Origin: a virus
Strand: one strand, 5' to 3'
Length of the DNA: 64,000 bases
Virus record (IMG/VR): IMGVR_UViG_3300030098_003519
Coordinates: 25,494 to 89,493 of that record
Every line of letters begins with the position of its first letter. Positions within the stretch are counted from its first letter, which is position 1. This document shows positions 11,201 through 19,522 of the stretch, one piece after another. Below the pieces are notes generated by a model that saw only the letters and a list, made by a program, of their open reading frames with translations, did not search any database and had not been told where the DNA came from. The position numbers and the translations under genes were made by a program.

Positions 11201-12801
11201 CCAGTAGTGCCGTCACAAGCTCCAATAATAGATGCTAAAGGATCTGTATTTGTTCCATCTGCACCCTCAAATATAATTGTTCCTACAGCATCACCGCTAT
11301 TAATACTTGTAGCAGATCCAACAGAAGTTCCTCTTGATTTTTGGAAAATTAAGTTAGAAGATGATGCATTAGCTGAGTTTCTTGCAATTATTACAGAAGA
11401 GGTTGCTGTGGATGTTCCTTCAACCTGTAATGGAGCAGCAAAACCATTACTTTCTACCCTTGCAGAAGTTGATCCAATTAATACTCTACCACTTGAGTCG
11501 ATGCGAACTTGAGTTGAGGTTCCATTATTTCCAGAGATTGATATACCACTTTTTCCTCTTATACCCAAATCACCTGCTGTCGAACCATTCATTAGGTTTC
11601 CAGCTGCTTGAATTCCCCAAATATAATGATCACCTAATGGAGTTTGCATCATCAATCCATTAGATCCTGATGCCTGAGTATGAATTAACGATTGAGGATC
11701 AGCAGTTCCGATACCAACTTTACCTGCATTAGTGATACGCATTTTCTCATCACTAGTACCATCGGTATTGAATACCATAAAGTTGTTATCACTATCATAA
11801 AAAATTCTACCTTTTGTAGCACCTGCACTATTCAAGAAAGCAAGAATATTATTACCAGTTGAAGTTCCACACTTTAATTTTAGTTCTGCATTATCAACAC
11901 CAGTGATAGTTAAATCACCATCATTTTCTAATTTTAATCTCTCAGTACCATTACAATGCCAATAATGATGTCCAGCAGTACCAACAAAATACTGAGCAGT
12001 CACTATACCTGCTGCAGAAGCACCATTTGCGAAATTTATTCCACCAAGAGTACCAGATGTTCTCGCAGAATGAATTGTTATATCAGAAGATGTATCAGAA
12101 AAAACTTCCAATTCAGTCTGTGGTGTGGTGGTATTGATACCAACCTCACCTGTTCCTTTAATGCGAAGTCTTTCTGTATTATTAGTTTTAATTGTTAGAG
12201 GATGATTTGAACTCTGATTCAATTCTACTGAATTTGCTCCAGCACCAGCAGTACTATTTGTTCCTTCTCTGCTTATCTGAAAATATCCACCTTCTGCAGC
12301 ACCTTGCTGTAAAATCACTCTTGAATAAGATGTATTTGTAGAGTTTCTTACATCTACACTTGGAATCGTAGTTCTTTTAACGAATAAACGTCCCTCTTCT
12401 AATGTTACATTACCAGCCTTTACATCAACATTACCACCATCAGCAACTGAAAATACCTCAGTGGTATTATCATATAAGTTTAATATATCTCCTGTACCTG
12501 TTTGAGTTATTATACCTGCTGGCAATGTACTAGCAGTTGATACTCTTAATAATTCTACATTGCGTAATGTTGTATTTAAAGTTGTATAATCTCCTTGTAC
12601 CGTGAAACTGCCACCAATAGTAACATTTCCATTAAAATCTGCACTCCCATTAACATCTAATTGTGTAAACGTACCAACACCTGCTGTAACATCACTACCA
12701 CTACCACCACGAAAAGGACCATCAAAAGCAGTTGCAGTTACTACACCTGCAATACTAAGACCTGGATCGAGAATATCACCAGCTACCTTTGTTAGTGCCA
12801 T
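8227..12801 (-). CDS. Giant multidomain adhesin or tail-fibre protein, 1524 aa
   Basis: Residues 1-130 are the fibre N-terminal module shared with the gene at the left edge ('TTLNTTLRNVELLRV', 'GIITQTGTGDILNLYD'). About 130-600 is shaft-type repeat ('ERLRI', 'KVGIGT'). About 700-1060 has repeated 'GVIYIGAKN..GGFHIIDF' and 'DLIFVMGDGNG' segments resembling beta-propeller blades, matched again near the C-terminus ('DILYVGAKGGRADFSGLVRI'). About 1110-1230 looks like a carbohydrate-binding module. About 1300-1430 looks like a LamG or concanavalin-type domain ('FAFYWWMNPND', 'MELWVNGRRE', 'ELRIGHDTS'). These domain assignments are by eye. The architecture suggests binding of a host-surface glycan. 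Confidence 0.85.
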   Translation of the reverse strand: MALTKVAGDILDPGLSIAGVVTATAFDGPFRGGSGSDVTAGVGTFTQLDVNGSADFNGNVTIGGSFTVQGDYTTLNTTLRNVELLRVSTASTLPAGIITQTGTGDILNLYDNTTEVFSVADGGNVDVKAGNVTLEEGRLFVKRTTIPSVDVRNSTNTSYSRVILQQGAAEGGYFQISREGTNSTAGAGANSVELNQSSNHPLTIKTNNTERLRIKGTGEVGINTTTPQTELEVFSDTSSDITIHSARTSGTLGGINFANGASAAGIVTAQYFVGTAGHHYWHCNGTERLKLENDGDLTITGVDNAELKLKCGTSTGNNILAFLNSAGATKGRIFYDSDNNFMVFNTDGTSDEKMRITNAGKVGIGTADPQSLIHTQASGSNGLMMQTPLGDHYIWGIQAAGNLMNGSTAGDLGIRGKSGISISGNNGTSTQVRIDSSGRVLIGSTSARVESNGFAAPLQVEGTSTATSSVIIARNSANASSSNLIFQKSRGTSVGSATSINSGDAVGTIIFEGADGTNTDPLASIIGACDGTTGTNDVPGRLVFSTTADGAASPTERLRIDKDGHVTPGALGTQNFGSASKGWGNVYIADDKQLTLGNDSNLYIKHSNGHANNFIVSSVGDIEHHMALSKKIIKGFNNSGAPYVNLYYNNAIKLTTTGGGITVAGIATATAYDFSAISITSGKESPYDESGSGETIFIYDTRNDADGGAWRKKCRHTSWYNETAGTYRGTRKEFPAVAVIVLGQVRTTIYDGDDPTMPLWMQFRSSSEGYMLGCNDDRPSCVTALNGVIYIGAKNVYGGFHIIDFIKDTAKRVRASVTSNGTHGWWPTGIAGRNGTDDSGGLWTESGRGYDNTDLGTLKSDDVWSVAVKALRGAPIDPITNLPIPTIAVAVDAGISIIKPEWTMGLNRSNTPSNHVNDVSGHIVDINSNDNGYTQGYSVEWTDNDDLIFVMGDGNGDYCYIHTMDGHIKWDNAITIDTKTGGSGHNVRSMWRGLNSNSAIYSNLLSIGSDWSTTWNTHQHKVPQVTAKKGYEFAARTRGGLNHIYENPEGDNSMIAYTTKSYTTGWLVGKEKMCVMASTDDTNLSGTDLAPNNCASAGPGRTEANTTTGWTNAGFVQWGSSNTRAYNGSYSIHATANSNGDAAYFSFTTVVGKKYSVSARLWVTHDSFTIKLGTSGIDGNQYFESPPIGTVAQWQMFTGTFQATTTTAYFNLTESSTSQDSDGYIDSVIVTEADPDHTNTHGFSGAGSRNQGLNRGLQVYGTVTKQAVATGAELCSYSGWSSDNYLYQAYNPNLNHGSGDFAFYWWMNPNDSQGGKTIWSISDDETLSSGNDMSYLRVYFNGDDIRFDMSTAGFAYDPNQKGLLMHPQDMKSWMLCHIIRRGNTMELWVNGRRELVRIMNTGMWDNSPFTAYSELRIGHDTSTGAADSEIEMALFRSSRSAPNEHQIQKMYKDELPLFQENAKCTLIGTTNDHIEAMAYDKRNDILYVGAKGGRADFSGLVRINNNTTEVTRGVSASNDLVVEY

Positions 12802-12814
12802 ACTCTGTTACCTC

Positions 12815-13150
12815 TTAAGTAATTTCCATTATTGTCAAAGCAACATCAAGACTATTATTCACATCACTTTCTGCAGTTAATGTATCGTTTGTTTGTAATA
12901 CTACTTTGTTTCCTCCCATAAATTCAAATGCAGATCCTTGAGGAATTGGTATATTCTTCATAAGATTCACATCTTCACCAGATGCAGAAGGTCTTGTAAT
13001 TCCAAGTCCAACATTAATACTTGACCCAGAAACATTTGCCATTGTTACACCAATAACAACAGTTGCAGTGACAGGAGAAGTTGCAGTGTAGATACCGACT
13101 GTTGTTACACCTACATTTGCTTTCGTTTTTAATTTAAAGGTATTTGCCAT
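12815..13150 (-). CDS. Small virion structural protein, 111 aa
   Basis: A compact beta-rich protein with 'TVVIGVTMANVSGS' near the middle and 'IPIPQGSAFEFMGGNKVVLQ' leading to a C-terminus ending in 'LTIMEIT'. This arrangement is common in short structural proteins of marine myoviruses encoded beside fibre genes. It fits as a single unit between two giant fibre genes, 14 and 4 bases from its neighbours, so it is translated as part of the same operon. A fibre-associated or head/tail decoration role is possible, with no direct evidence for either. Confidence 0.7.
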   Translation of the reverse strand: MANTFKLKTKANVGVTTVGIYTATSPVTATVVIGVTMANVSGSSINVGLGITRPSASGEDVNLMKNIPIPQGSAFEFMGGNKVVLQTNDTLTAESDVNNSLDVALTIMEIT

Positions 13151-13153
13151 GTT

Positions 13154-16100
13154 TTATCCTAGAGCGATTGCCATTGCGACTGCTTCATCAAGTGCGGAAG
13201 TAAGAACACTAGTTCCATTAATTTGTACGTCTGTCTCACTATTTATTACACCAGAAGCAGTAGAGATTCCAGTGGTATAAGTACCATCATTAGTAGTACG
13301 GATTTTTTCATTTCCATTATAATATAATTTAACATCTTGACCATTAATAGCTTGAAGATATCCTTTATTACCAGTAACACTCTTTAGTTCAATAATATTT
13401 GATTTTATAGTTAAATGACCATAAGTATCTTCAAACCTTGAAGAAGATCCATCATGGAATAACTTTATGTCGTCATTATTTCCAAGGTTTAACGAAATAC
13501 CATCAAGAAACTTAAATGCACCAGCAGACTGATCCCAGAATGCAGATGTAATACCAGCAGTTTGACCAACAAATTCTACATCATTATTAAATGTAGATAT
13601 ACCAGTTACAGAAAGACTTCCAATACCAGCATTTGAAGCAACAGTAAGATCATTTGCGATAGTTACATCATTAGGAAGACCAACTGTAAGTGTTTGACCA
13701 GATGCAGAAGTTTCTATTTCATTAGATGTTCCTGCAATAGTTAATGATTGACTATCAAGATCAACAGCACCAGTTCCACTATCACCAGCAAAATCTAAAT
13801 CTTGTGCTGTTACAGTAGTATCAACATATGCTTTGATAGATTGCTGAGTGGCCAGTGCTGTTGCACTGTCTGATGCCATATTATCTTCATCAAGTATGGT
13901 ATTAATACCAACTAATGTCTGACCACTAACACCTACATTAAGAGTTGCAACTGTAGTAATACCAGTAACATTCAATCTAGCACTAGTTGTAATACCAGTA
14001 ACATTCAATCTAGCACTAGTTGTAATACCAGTGACATATGCATCATTGTCTATATGAATAGATCCACCAATACCAACTCCTCTTTGAAGAGTTTCAAATT
14101 TTTTCGATGCTGCATAATATAAATCTACTGAACCATCATTGATGAAATTGGCCATATAGCCACCACCATATTTCTCAAGAAGAATGCCTGATGCTCCTCT
14201 TAATACTAAATTACCTGTACCAGTATCATCAATTCTACTATGCCCACCTGCATTATCATGCCATATTTGTAAATCATCCGAATCTCCTAATAATATCTTT
14301 TTACCATCAACAATAGTAACATCATCACTAAATGTAGAAATACCAGAGACTTGTACAGTACCACGAACATCTAATGTCGTTGTTGGTGTTGTACTATTGA
14401 TACCAACATTACCAGTGCCATCTACTATAGTAAATCTTTCATCACCACCAGATGAAGTTCCATCTTTTATTGTGAAATTATTAGTACCATATGAACCAAC
14501 CAACCATCTTTGAGTTCCACCACTTGATAATTTAAGTCCATAATATCCACTACTTCCAGAGTCTGCTTCAAACCAAGCACCAGCAGTCGTAGTTCTTACT
14601 TGAATTATTGCATTGTTAGATGTCTTATAAACGTCTAACAATTCTCCTGGATTCTCAGTTCCGATACCAACTTTACCATCTGATTTGATGCGAAGTCTTT
14701 CATTAGTTGTTATATCTGTTCCATTGGTATGGAACGACATATAATCACCAGTATTATCATATTTTATTAATCCCCTTCTTGGATCATCACTATCACCAAA
14801 AACAATTCCTGTATGTCCAGTAGTATTTCCTGTAACTCTAATTGATAAATTACAATCAGTTGCTCTTCCGATACGGAATCTCTGATTGTCATCATATCCA
14901 GTGTCATCAATAGCAGTTCCCGTCTCAATAATACCATCCTGTTTAATACGAAGCCTCTCTATCATGGTTCCTGCTTCTGCAGTAAAGAGACGCATTGATG
15001 CATTATCTTTATTCGTTGTATCATTGCCAGCAGCAACAACTATTCTTGCTACACCAGTTCCATTCCAGTGTCCTCGAAACTCCGCTAAATGTTCTCCTTC
15101 AACACCTCTGTTAGCATCTCCAATGAAACGTCCTGAAGAGGCATCATCAGTTGCTTTAAGTAATATTGATGGGTTTGTAGTGCCTATACCTGTTATTATT
15201 TCACTTGGATTATCAGTACCAATCCCCAATTTACCATCTGATGTGATGCGAACTTTTTCATCAGTTCCTTGAGTTCTAAAAATAATACCACCACTTCCAC
15301 TTGCACCACGATCCCCACTAATATAAAGTGAATGACCACTTTGAGATATATCACTATATTGAGCAGTATCTGAATCAGTAAAACGAATAGTTGGAACTGG
15401 AGTGTTTATATGAAGATCCGAGGCAGGATTAGCAGTTCCTATACCTATATTTTGATTTTCATCTATAGTAATTGCTACAGATCCACCTGTAGTAAATCTT
15501 ATATTATCAGCAGCAGGTCTATCAATATAAGTATTCGGATCATCCGCAAAACCTAATTGCTTTCCAGCAGCAACCTGAATGTGCTCAGAAGATGTCCATG
15601 CATCTGTGGCATCTACCCAATTTAATGTCTTATCTCCGTCTCCACTATCAATTGTAATACCTGCTCCGTCTGCAGCTGCATCATTCGCAGCACCCTTGGC
15701 AATTTCAATGTTCTTATCCGTCACCGTCATGGTGGCAGAATTTACCGTAGTCTGGGTTCCATCGACTTGGAGATTTCCTTTAACAACAAGTAATCCAGTA
15801 TTGTCACCTACAGTTGCAGGATCGATATACATGGTTGCAGGGCCTTTAATCAGTCCTGTACTAATACCAACAGAACCTAATGTAGTAATACCAGAAACTA
15901 CTAATCCACCAGTTATATTGAGATTTGAATTAGCATCAAAAGTTAAATTACCACTATCTTCAAGAGCACCAGAAGTACCAGCAAGTACAACTCTATTATC
16001 TGTTAGATCTGAAATCTTAGCAGAAGCAGCAGTAAGATCCGTACCATCAAATGTTAAATTACCACTATCTTGTAACTCTCCTCCTGTTCCAGCATATGTT

Positions 16101-17236
16101 ACACGACCAGCAGTTAAATCTTCTACCTTAAATGTATTTGCCTGACCACCACCATTAATATCAACTAATTGAGTAAATGTCGATAAACCTGCTACAGATA
16201 AATTAGCACCAGCACGAACATCATCTGTCAGTGTTGATATGCCAGTAACATATAAATCATTGTCTATATGAATAGATCCACCAATACCAACTCCTCTTTC
16301 AAGAGTTTCTAATCTCTTAACGTTTGAATGATATAATTCAACATTCGTTGCATTAGCACCAGATGTATTAGCAGTAATAAGAGTTTGTGTATCACCAACA
16401 TTTTTTACTTGAAATCCACCAAGTATTTTTAATCTTCCTACACCTGCATCTTTTATAATGCTGTCGGCTCCATCATGCGATATTTGGAGATCTCTTGTAT
16501 TTCCAAATGTTAACAGTACATTATCTTTCAACTCTAATCTATTATTAGACTTATCCCAGAAAGCAGATGCAATACCAGAAACACCATGAAACTCTACATC
16601 ATCTTTAAATGTAGCAATACCAGTGACATGTAAACTACTAAATGTACCAATACCAGTAACAGGTTTAACACCTATACCACCAGTATAACGATATCCTACA
16701 AGATATACATTAGTGGTTGTAATACCAGCAGGAAGATTAGTATCATTAAAATTCAGAACACCTGAAGAATAATCAAAGAACCATGCATCACTACTTGTAC
16801 CAGCTTGAGGTATTTCATTACTAGAATTTGTTGCAGCTCCTACAAATACCCTAACTGCATAATCTGCACCAAATTGAGAATCTATCCAATTTCCATCAAT
16901 AGATGCTGTTTGATTACCATGAGTAGATCTTGCAACAAAAGAACGATATAAACTACTTCCCGATGCAGTAGCATCATGAGTTAACTGATAAGCACTACCA
17001 GTTGTATTAACTCCTACAGGAAAAGTACTTGTAGTTGGTGGTGTAGAAGGTATAAGACTACTATCTGCCCATACACTTGTACTAGGTACTACTAATGGAG
17101 ATGGTATAGCCTCACCAAAAGGTTGTTTAGATGTACCACTAACAGCACCAGTTCCTGATACAGAACCTGTTTTGGATGCCGTATAACCGATTTTCTTTAA
17201 TAGAAAATCAACCTTTTGTTCAGTAGATGCTGCCAC
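13154..17236 (-). CDS. Tail-fibre-like repeat protein, 1360 aa, GTG start
   Basis: Translation most likely starts at the GTG at 17234-17236 (GTG GCA GCA TCT), preceded by GGAGAGGTATTTAA as ribosome binding site; no ATG lies close by in frame. The protein contains many shaft repeats ('GIGTANPASDL', 'ERLRIKSDGKVGIGT'), a 'GNLQVDGTQTTVNSATMTVT' block analogous to the other fibres, and two copies of 'RGVGIGGSIHIDND.YVTGI'. A short tandem duplication 'ARLNVTGITTS' lies near residue 1070-1095. The C-terminus is short and non-enzymatic. It is probably a long fibre or shaft component. Confidence 0.85.
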   Translation of the reverse strand: MAASTEQKVDFLLKKIGYTASKTGSVSGTGAVSGTSKQPFGEAIPSPLVVPSTSVWADSSLIPSTPPTTSTFPVGVNTTGSAYQLTHDATASGSSLYRSFVARSTHGNQTASIDGNWIDSQFGADYAVRVFVGAATNSSNEIPQAGTSSDAWFFDYSSGVLNFNDTNLPAGITTTNVYLVGYRYTGGIGVKPVTGIGTFSSLHVTGIATFKDDVEFHGVSGIASAFWDKSNNRLELKDNVLLTFGNTRDLQISHDGADSIIKDAGVGRLKILGGFQVKNVGDTQTLITANTSGANATNVELYHSNVKRLETLERGVGIGGSIHIDNDLYVTGISTLTDDVRAGANLSVAGLSTFTQLVDINGGGQANTFKVEDLTAGRVTYAGTGGELQDSGNLTFDGTDLTAASAKISDLTDNRVVLAGTSGALEDSGNLTFDANSNLNITGGLVVSGITTLGSVGISTGLIKGPATMYIDPATVGDNTGLLVVKGNLQVDGTQTTVNSATMTVTDKNIEIAKGAANDAAADGAGITIDSGDGDKTLNWVDATDAWTSSEHIQVAAGKQLGFADDPNTYIDRPAADNIRFTTGGSVAITIDENQNIGIGTANPASDLHINTPVPTIRFTDSDTAQYSDISQSGHSLYISGDRGASGSGGIIFRTQGTDEKVRITSDGKLGIGTDNPSEIITGIGTTNPSILLKATDDASSGRFIGDANRGVEGEHLAEFRGHWNGTGVARIVVAAGNDTTNKDNASMRLFTAEAGTMIERLRIKQDGIIETGTAIDDTGYDDNQRFRIGRATDCNLSIRVTGNTTGHTGIVFGDSDDPRRGLIKYDNTGDYMSFHTNGTDITTNERLRIKSDGKVGIGTENPGELLDVYKTSNNAIIQVRTTTAGAWFEADSGSSGYYGLKLSSGGTQRWLVGSYGTNNFTIKDGTSSGGDERFTIVDGTGNVGINSTTPTTTLDVRGTVQVSGISTFSDDVTIVDGKKILLGDSDDLQIWHDNAGGHSRIDDTGTGNLVLRGASGILLEKYGGGYMANFINDGSVDLYYAASKKFETLQRGVGIGGSIHIDNDAYVTGITTSARLNVTGITTSARLNVTGITTVATLNVGVSGQTLVGINTILDEDNMASDSATALATQQSIKAYVDTTVTAQDLDFAGDSGTGAVDLDSQSLTIAGTSNEIETSASGQTLTVGLPNDVTIANDLTVASNAGIGSLSVTGISTFNNDVEFVGQTAGITSAFWDQSAGAFKFLDGISLNLGNNDDIKLFHDGSSSRFEDTYGHLTIKSNIIELKSVTGNKGYLQAINGQDVKLYYNGNEKIRTTNDGTYTTGISTASGVINSETDVQINGTSVLTSALDEAVAMAIALG
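13950..14033 (+). repeat. Tandem 33-base repeat inside fibre gene
   Basis: Two adjacent copies of a 33-base unit that contains 'aacattcaatctagcactag', followed by a partial third copy. It encodes the duplicated peptide 'VTGITTSARLN'. The copies appear identical, suggesting recent slippage or duplication. Boundaries are approximate. Confidence 0.8.
14043..14095 (+). repeat. Near-identical 53-base repeat, copy 1
   Basis: This 53-base stretch recurs at 16257-16309 with a single difference (g versus c near the end). Both copies encode the 'RGVGIGGSIHIDND' segment of the 1360-aa fibre protein, about 2.2 kb apart in the same orientation. Confidence 0.85.
16257..16309 (+). repeat. Near-identical 53-base repeat, copy 2
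   Basis: Direct repeat of 14043-14095. Such identity in otherwise divergent shaft sequence points to a recent duplication or gene conversion within the gene. Confidence 0.85.
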
Positions 17237-17254
17237 TTAAATACCTCTCCTACC

Positions 17255-19210
17255 TTATGTATCTGCGAATGAAATATCACTAATTGACTGTCCAGAAGTC
17301 AATTTAAATCTAACTAAAATAACGTTATCACTAGCATTTGATGATGATTCCGTTCCAAATACACAAGTAAATGTGCCACCATTATTATCCATAACACCAC
17401 CAGATGAACATCCAGGAAAATCATTTCTAGGAACACCAGCATTTGGTGCTGCTGCAAACATATCTGCCCAACCATTAGTATTATTCAATCCTGTAGTCCA
17501 TGTAGAATTGTTTGGCATACATACCCAACATCCTGCACAAGAACCAGTATATGATATTGTAAACTCTGAAATACTTGCCTGAGTAAATTTAACTTGGAAA
17601 TACTGATTACCAGTTCTACCAGATGAGAAATCTGGGCCAACTGGAAAATATCCAGTAGAATAATTAGTCACATCATGTCTTAAATCTCCACCTCTCACAA
17701 TCGCTTCATATACCGCAGGTGTTGCACTAGCATTCCATGCAGTCTGTACAGGGGTTGGAGTATCTCCAGTTGCTCCTGCATTGACTCTTGTAGCGGAACC
17801 ATTAGTCAAACTACCAACAGTACACTCTATTGCATCTTCATCAACATTATTAGTCCAATCTGCAGAAGTACCCATAATATTTACGGATCCACTCAATGTT
17901 GCTCTTTCATTTTGATCGGTTCCATATGGAGTCCAACAATCCCATCTATGGAAATGATTAGAAGAGATAGTTGCATGAACATTATTTGGAGTATGAGTTG
18001 CTAAACATGTCACCGCAGTTCCAACACCAAAATTTTGTGTTGGTGGATGAGTTCCTGCTGTTGAACCTGCACCAATAAATTCATTAAATGTTTTATGTTG
18101 ATCAGGTCTTGTAAATCCAGTAGTAGCATTCTCTGCCCAAAGAAGTCTATTATTAGTGCTGTAATAAAAATGTCCAGTGGCATTCAATACAGAAATAACA
18201 TATGTAAATGCATTATCAGTTGATTGAGTGTAATGTGGAACACCTGAAGAATAAGCAACGGCATGTTCACCTGTTGTTGGTGTTCTAACCGCACTAAAGG
18301 TCATGTCAGGAGCACCTGGATAATTATCCTCCTCATAGAAAAATTCAGTACCACTTCGATAAGCACCCCATGTGAAATAACAAGAATTAAATCCTACTGG
18401 TGCTGCAGCATCTAATATACGAACATCTAATACTTCATAGAAATTAGATGCAATTCCTGCCACATCAGCATAATCCTGTTCATTTGCTACTTGCAAACCA
18501 AGAGTAGATGATATTCCTGATGGATTATAGATTCCATTATCAGTTCCAGCATCATATAATCCAAATGATACTTTTAATGCTGTGCTTCCTATACTTGTAT
18601 TATTAACATATCCAGTAAGAGTTCCAGAATCTGCTGGCCCTTTTTGAGTTATATAATCAGTCGTTACAGTATTATCTAAATTTAACCAATATGCTGTTCC
18701 TGCAGATGGTGCAGTTGCTGCTGGAGTATTATTAACAGGTGTAAATCCTTGACAAAGAGGTCTTTTAGCAACAGATGAATTTGCTGGATGATAAATCGTA
18801 TCATCATCAATAGTTACAGCAACACCACTAATAGTAGGTGGTGCTGTTGGTACTAATTTACCTAAAATATAATTTATTTCTTCCACCTGATCCTTTGTTT
18901 TGTCTCCTATAGTTGGTGATGCCATTGCTCCTGATCTGAAATTTCCCACAGTAGGAGTTCCAACGATTTGATCACCATGATAAGTTGTTGCAGTAACAAC
19001 ACCAGAATATCTAAGAGTTCCTCCACCATAATCTTCAATCCAAGGTGTGAGAAGTGCAACAGTAGTCCCTATACCAACACCACCTGTATCTCTCTCTGCG
19101 AACAGGTGTCCATCGTAAAAATTAAATGCTAATTCGCCTAACTCTAGATCTGCAAGTGCTGGTCTCTTATTTGAGACAGCAGATCTTTTCAGCCTATAGG
19201 GGGTTGCCAT
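17255..19210 (-). CDS. Virion structural or fibre protein, 651 aa
   Basis: The N-terminus ('YRLKRSAVSNKRPALADLEL' then 'GELAFNFYDGHLF') is a well-known opening of marine phage structural proteins. 'YRLKRS' plus 'LELGELA' probably marks an attachment domain. The body is beta-rich with several Trp and Tyr. The last 150 residues contain 'GSCAGCWVCMPNNS' and 'NDFPGCSSGG', with four to six cysteines that could bind metal or form disulfides. The sequence after the stop of the 65-aa gene holds a strong hairpin, so this gene may be expressed separately from it. Role inferred: fibre or short adhesin. Confidence 0.78.
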   Translation of the reverse strand: MATPYRLKRSAVSNKRPALADLELGELAFNFYDGHLFAERDTGGVGIGTTVALLTPWIEDYGGGTLRYSGVVTATTYHGDQIVGTPTVGNFRSGAMASPTIGDKTKDQVEEINYILGKLVPTAPPTISGVAVTIDDDTIYHPANSSVAKRPLCQGFTPVNNTPAATAPSAGTAYWLNLDNTVTTDYITQKGPADSGTLTGYVNNTSIGSTALKVSFGLYDAGTDNGIYNPSGISSTLGLQVANEQDYADVAGIASNFYEVLDVRILDAAAPVGFNSCYFTWGAYRSGTEFFYEEDNYPGAPDMTFSAVRTPTTGEHAVAYSSGVPHYTQSTDNAFTYVISVLNATGHFYYSTNNRLLWAENATTGFTRPDQHKTFNEFIGAGSTAGTHPPTQNFGVGTAVTCLATHTPNNVHATISSNHFHRWDCWTPYGTDQNERATLSGSVNIMGTSADWTNNVDEDAIECTVGSLTNGSATRVNAGATGDTPTPVQTAWNASATPAVYEAIVRGGDLRHDVTNYSTGYFPVGPDFSSGRTGNQYFQVKFTQASISEFTISYTGSCAGCWVCMPNNSTWTTGLNNTNGWADMFAAAPNAGVPRNDFPGCSSGGVMDNNGGTFTCVFGTESSSNASDNVILVRFKLTSGQSISDISFADT

Positions 19211-19233
19211 CTATGATAATCGGTATGTACCAA

Positions 19234-19259
19234 AAAAGGAGACTATGTAGTCTCCTTTT
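19234..19259. terminator. Strong 12-bp-stem hairpin, terminator-like in both directions
   Basis: Arms AAAAGGAGACTA (19234-19245) and TAGTCTCCTTTT (19248-19259) are perfectly complementary around a TG centre. A runs on one side and T runs on the other make it terminator-like on either strand. It lies between the stop of the 65-aa gene (minus) and the start of the 651-aa gene (minus). Confidence 0.8.
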
Positions 19260-19268
19260 ATTTATCAT
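19259..19268 (-). promoter_or_regulatory. Putative late promoter overlapping a stop codon (TGATAAATAA)
   Basis: The TGA stop of the 65-aa gene forms the first bases of GATAAATAA on the minus strand, facing the 651-aa gene whose ATG is at 19210. A start site a few bases downstream would place the hairpin 19234-19259 at the 5' end of the mRNA. Confidence 0.4.
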
Positions 19269-19462
19269 GGTTCTACATTGTCCTCTGTAAGTATTGGTGG
19301 AGTACCTTCTGGAGTACACATTGCCAATCCTTCAATAGCACCTTGTACTTTCAAATACTGTTCCTTTTTAGCATTAAATTTACCTTCCAGTTCAATAAGT
19401 ACTGTTCTTAATTCCTTCTCTTGTCTTTGTAAATCTTCAAGAAGTGCCTCTGGTTGCATCAT
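19265..19462 (-). CDS. Small coiled-coil protein, 65 aa
   Basis: An acidic protein whose first 45 residues form a strong heptad-like helix ('LEDLQRQEKELRTVLIELEG'), ending in a Pro-rich tail. Small coiled-coil proteins of this kind are frequent among cyanophage structural genes, but I do not recognise a named family. It begins with two Met codons; either may start. A GATAAATAG late promoter motif lies 24 bases upstream and a strong hairpin follows the stop, so it may be its own transcription unit. Confidence 0.65.
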   Translation of the reverse strand: MMQPEALLEDLQRQEKELRTVLIELEGKFNAKKEQYLKVQGAIEGLAMCTPEGTPPILTEDNVEP

Positions 19463-19485
19463 GGGTTATAGTTATCTAATGATTT

Positions 19486-19495
19486 CTATTTATCA
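19486..19495 (-). promoter_or_regulatory. Putative late promoter for the 65-aa gene (TGATAAATAG)
   Basis: The GATAAATAG box on the minus strand lies upstream of the ATG at 19462. It is only a few bases from the plus-strand CTAAATAG box, giving a compact divergent promoter pair. Confidence 0.5.
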
Positions 19496-19497
19496 TA

Positions 19498-19508
19498 CAC
19501 TAAATAGT
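19498..19508 (+). promoter_or_regulatory. Putative late promoter for the 850-aa gene (CTAAATAGT)
   Basis: CTAAATA starts at 19500, 23 bases before the ATG at 19523, with an A-rich spacer. CTAAATA is the variant of the T4 late box expected in T4-like cyanophages. Confidence 0.6.
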
Positions 19509-19522
19509 AAAAAAAGTCAATC

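Noticed and set aside
15579-16145. Plus-strand ORF of 188 codons within the 1360-aa fibre gene
   Set aside because: Shadow of repeated coding sequence on the minus strand; Pro/Ser/Val-rich without family features or start signals.
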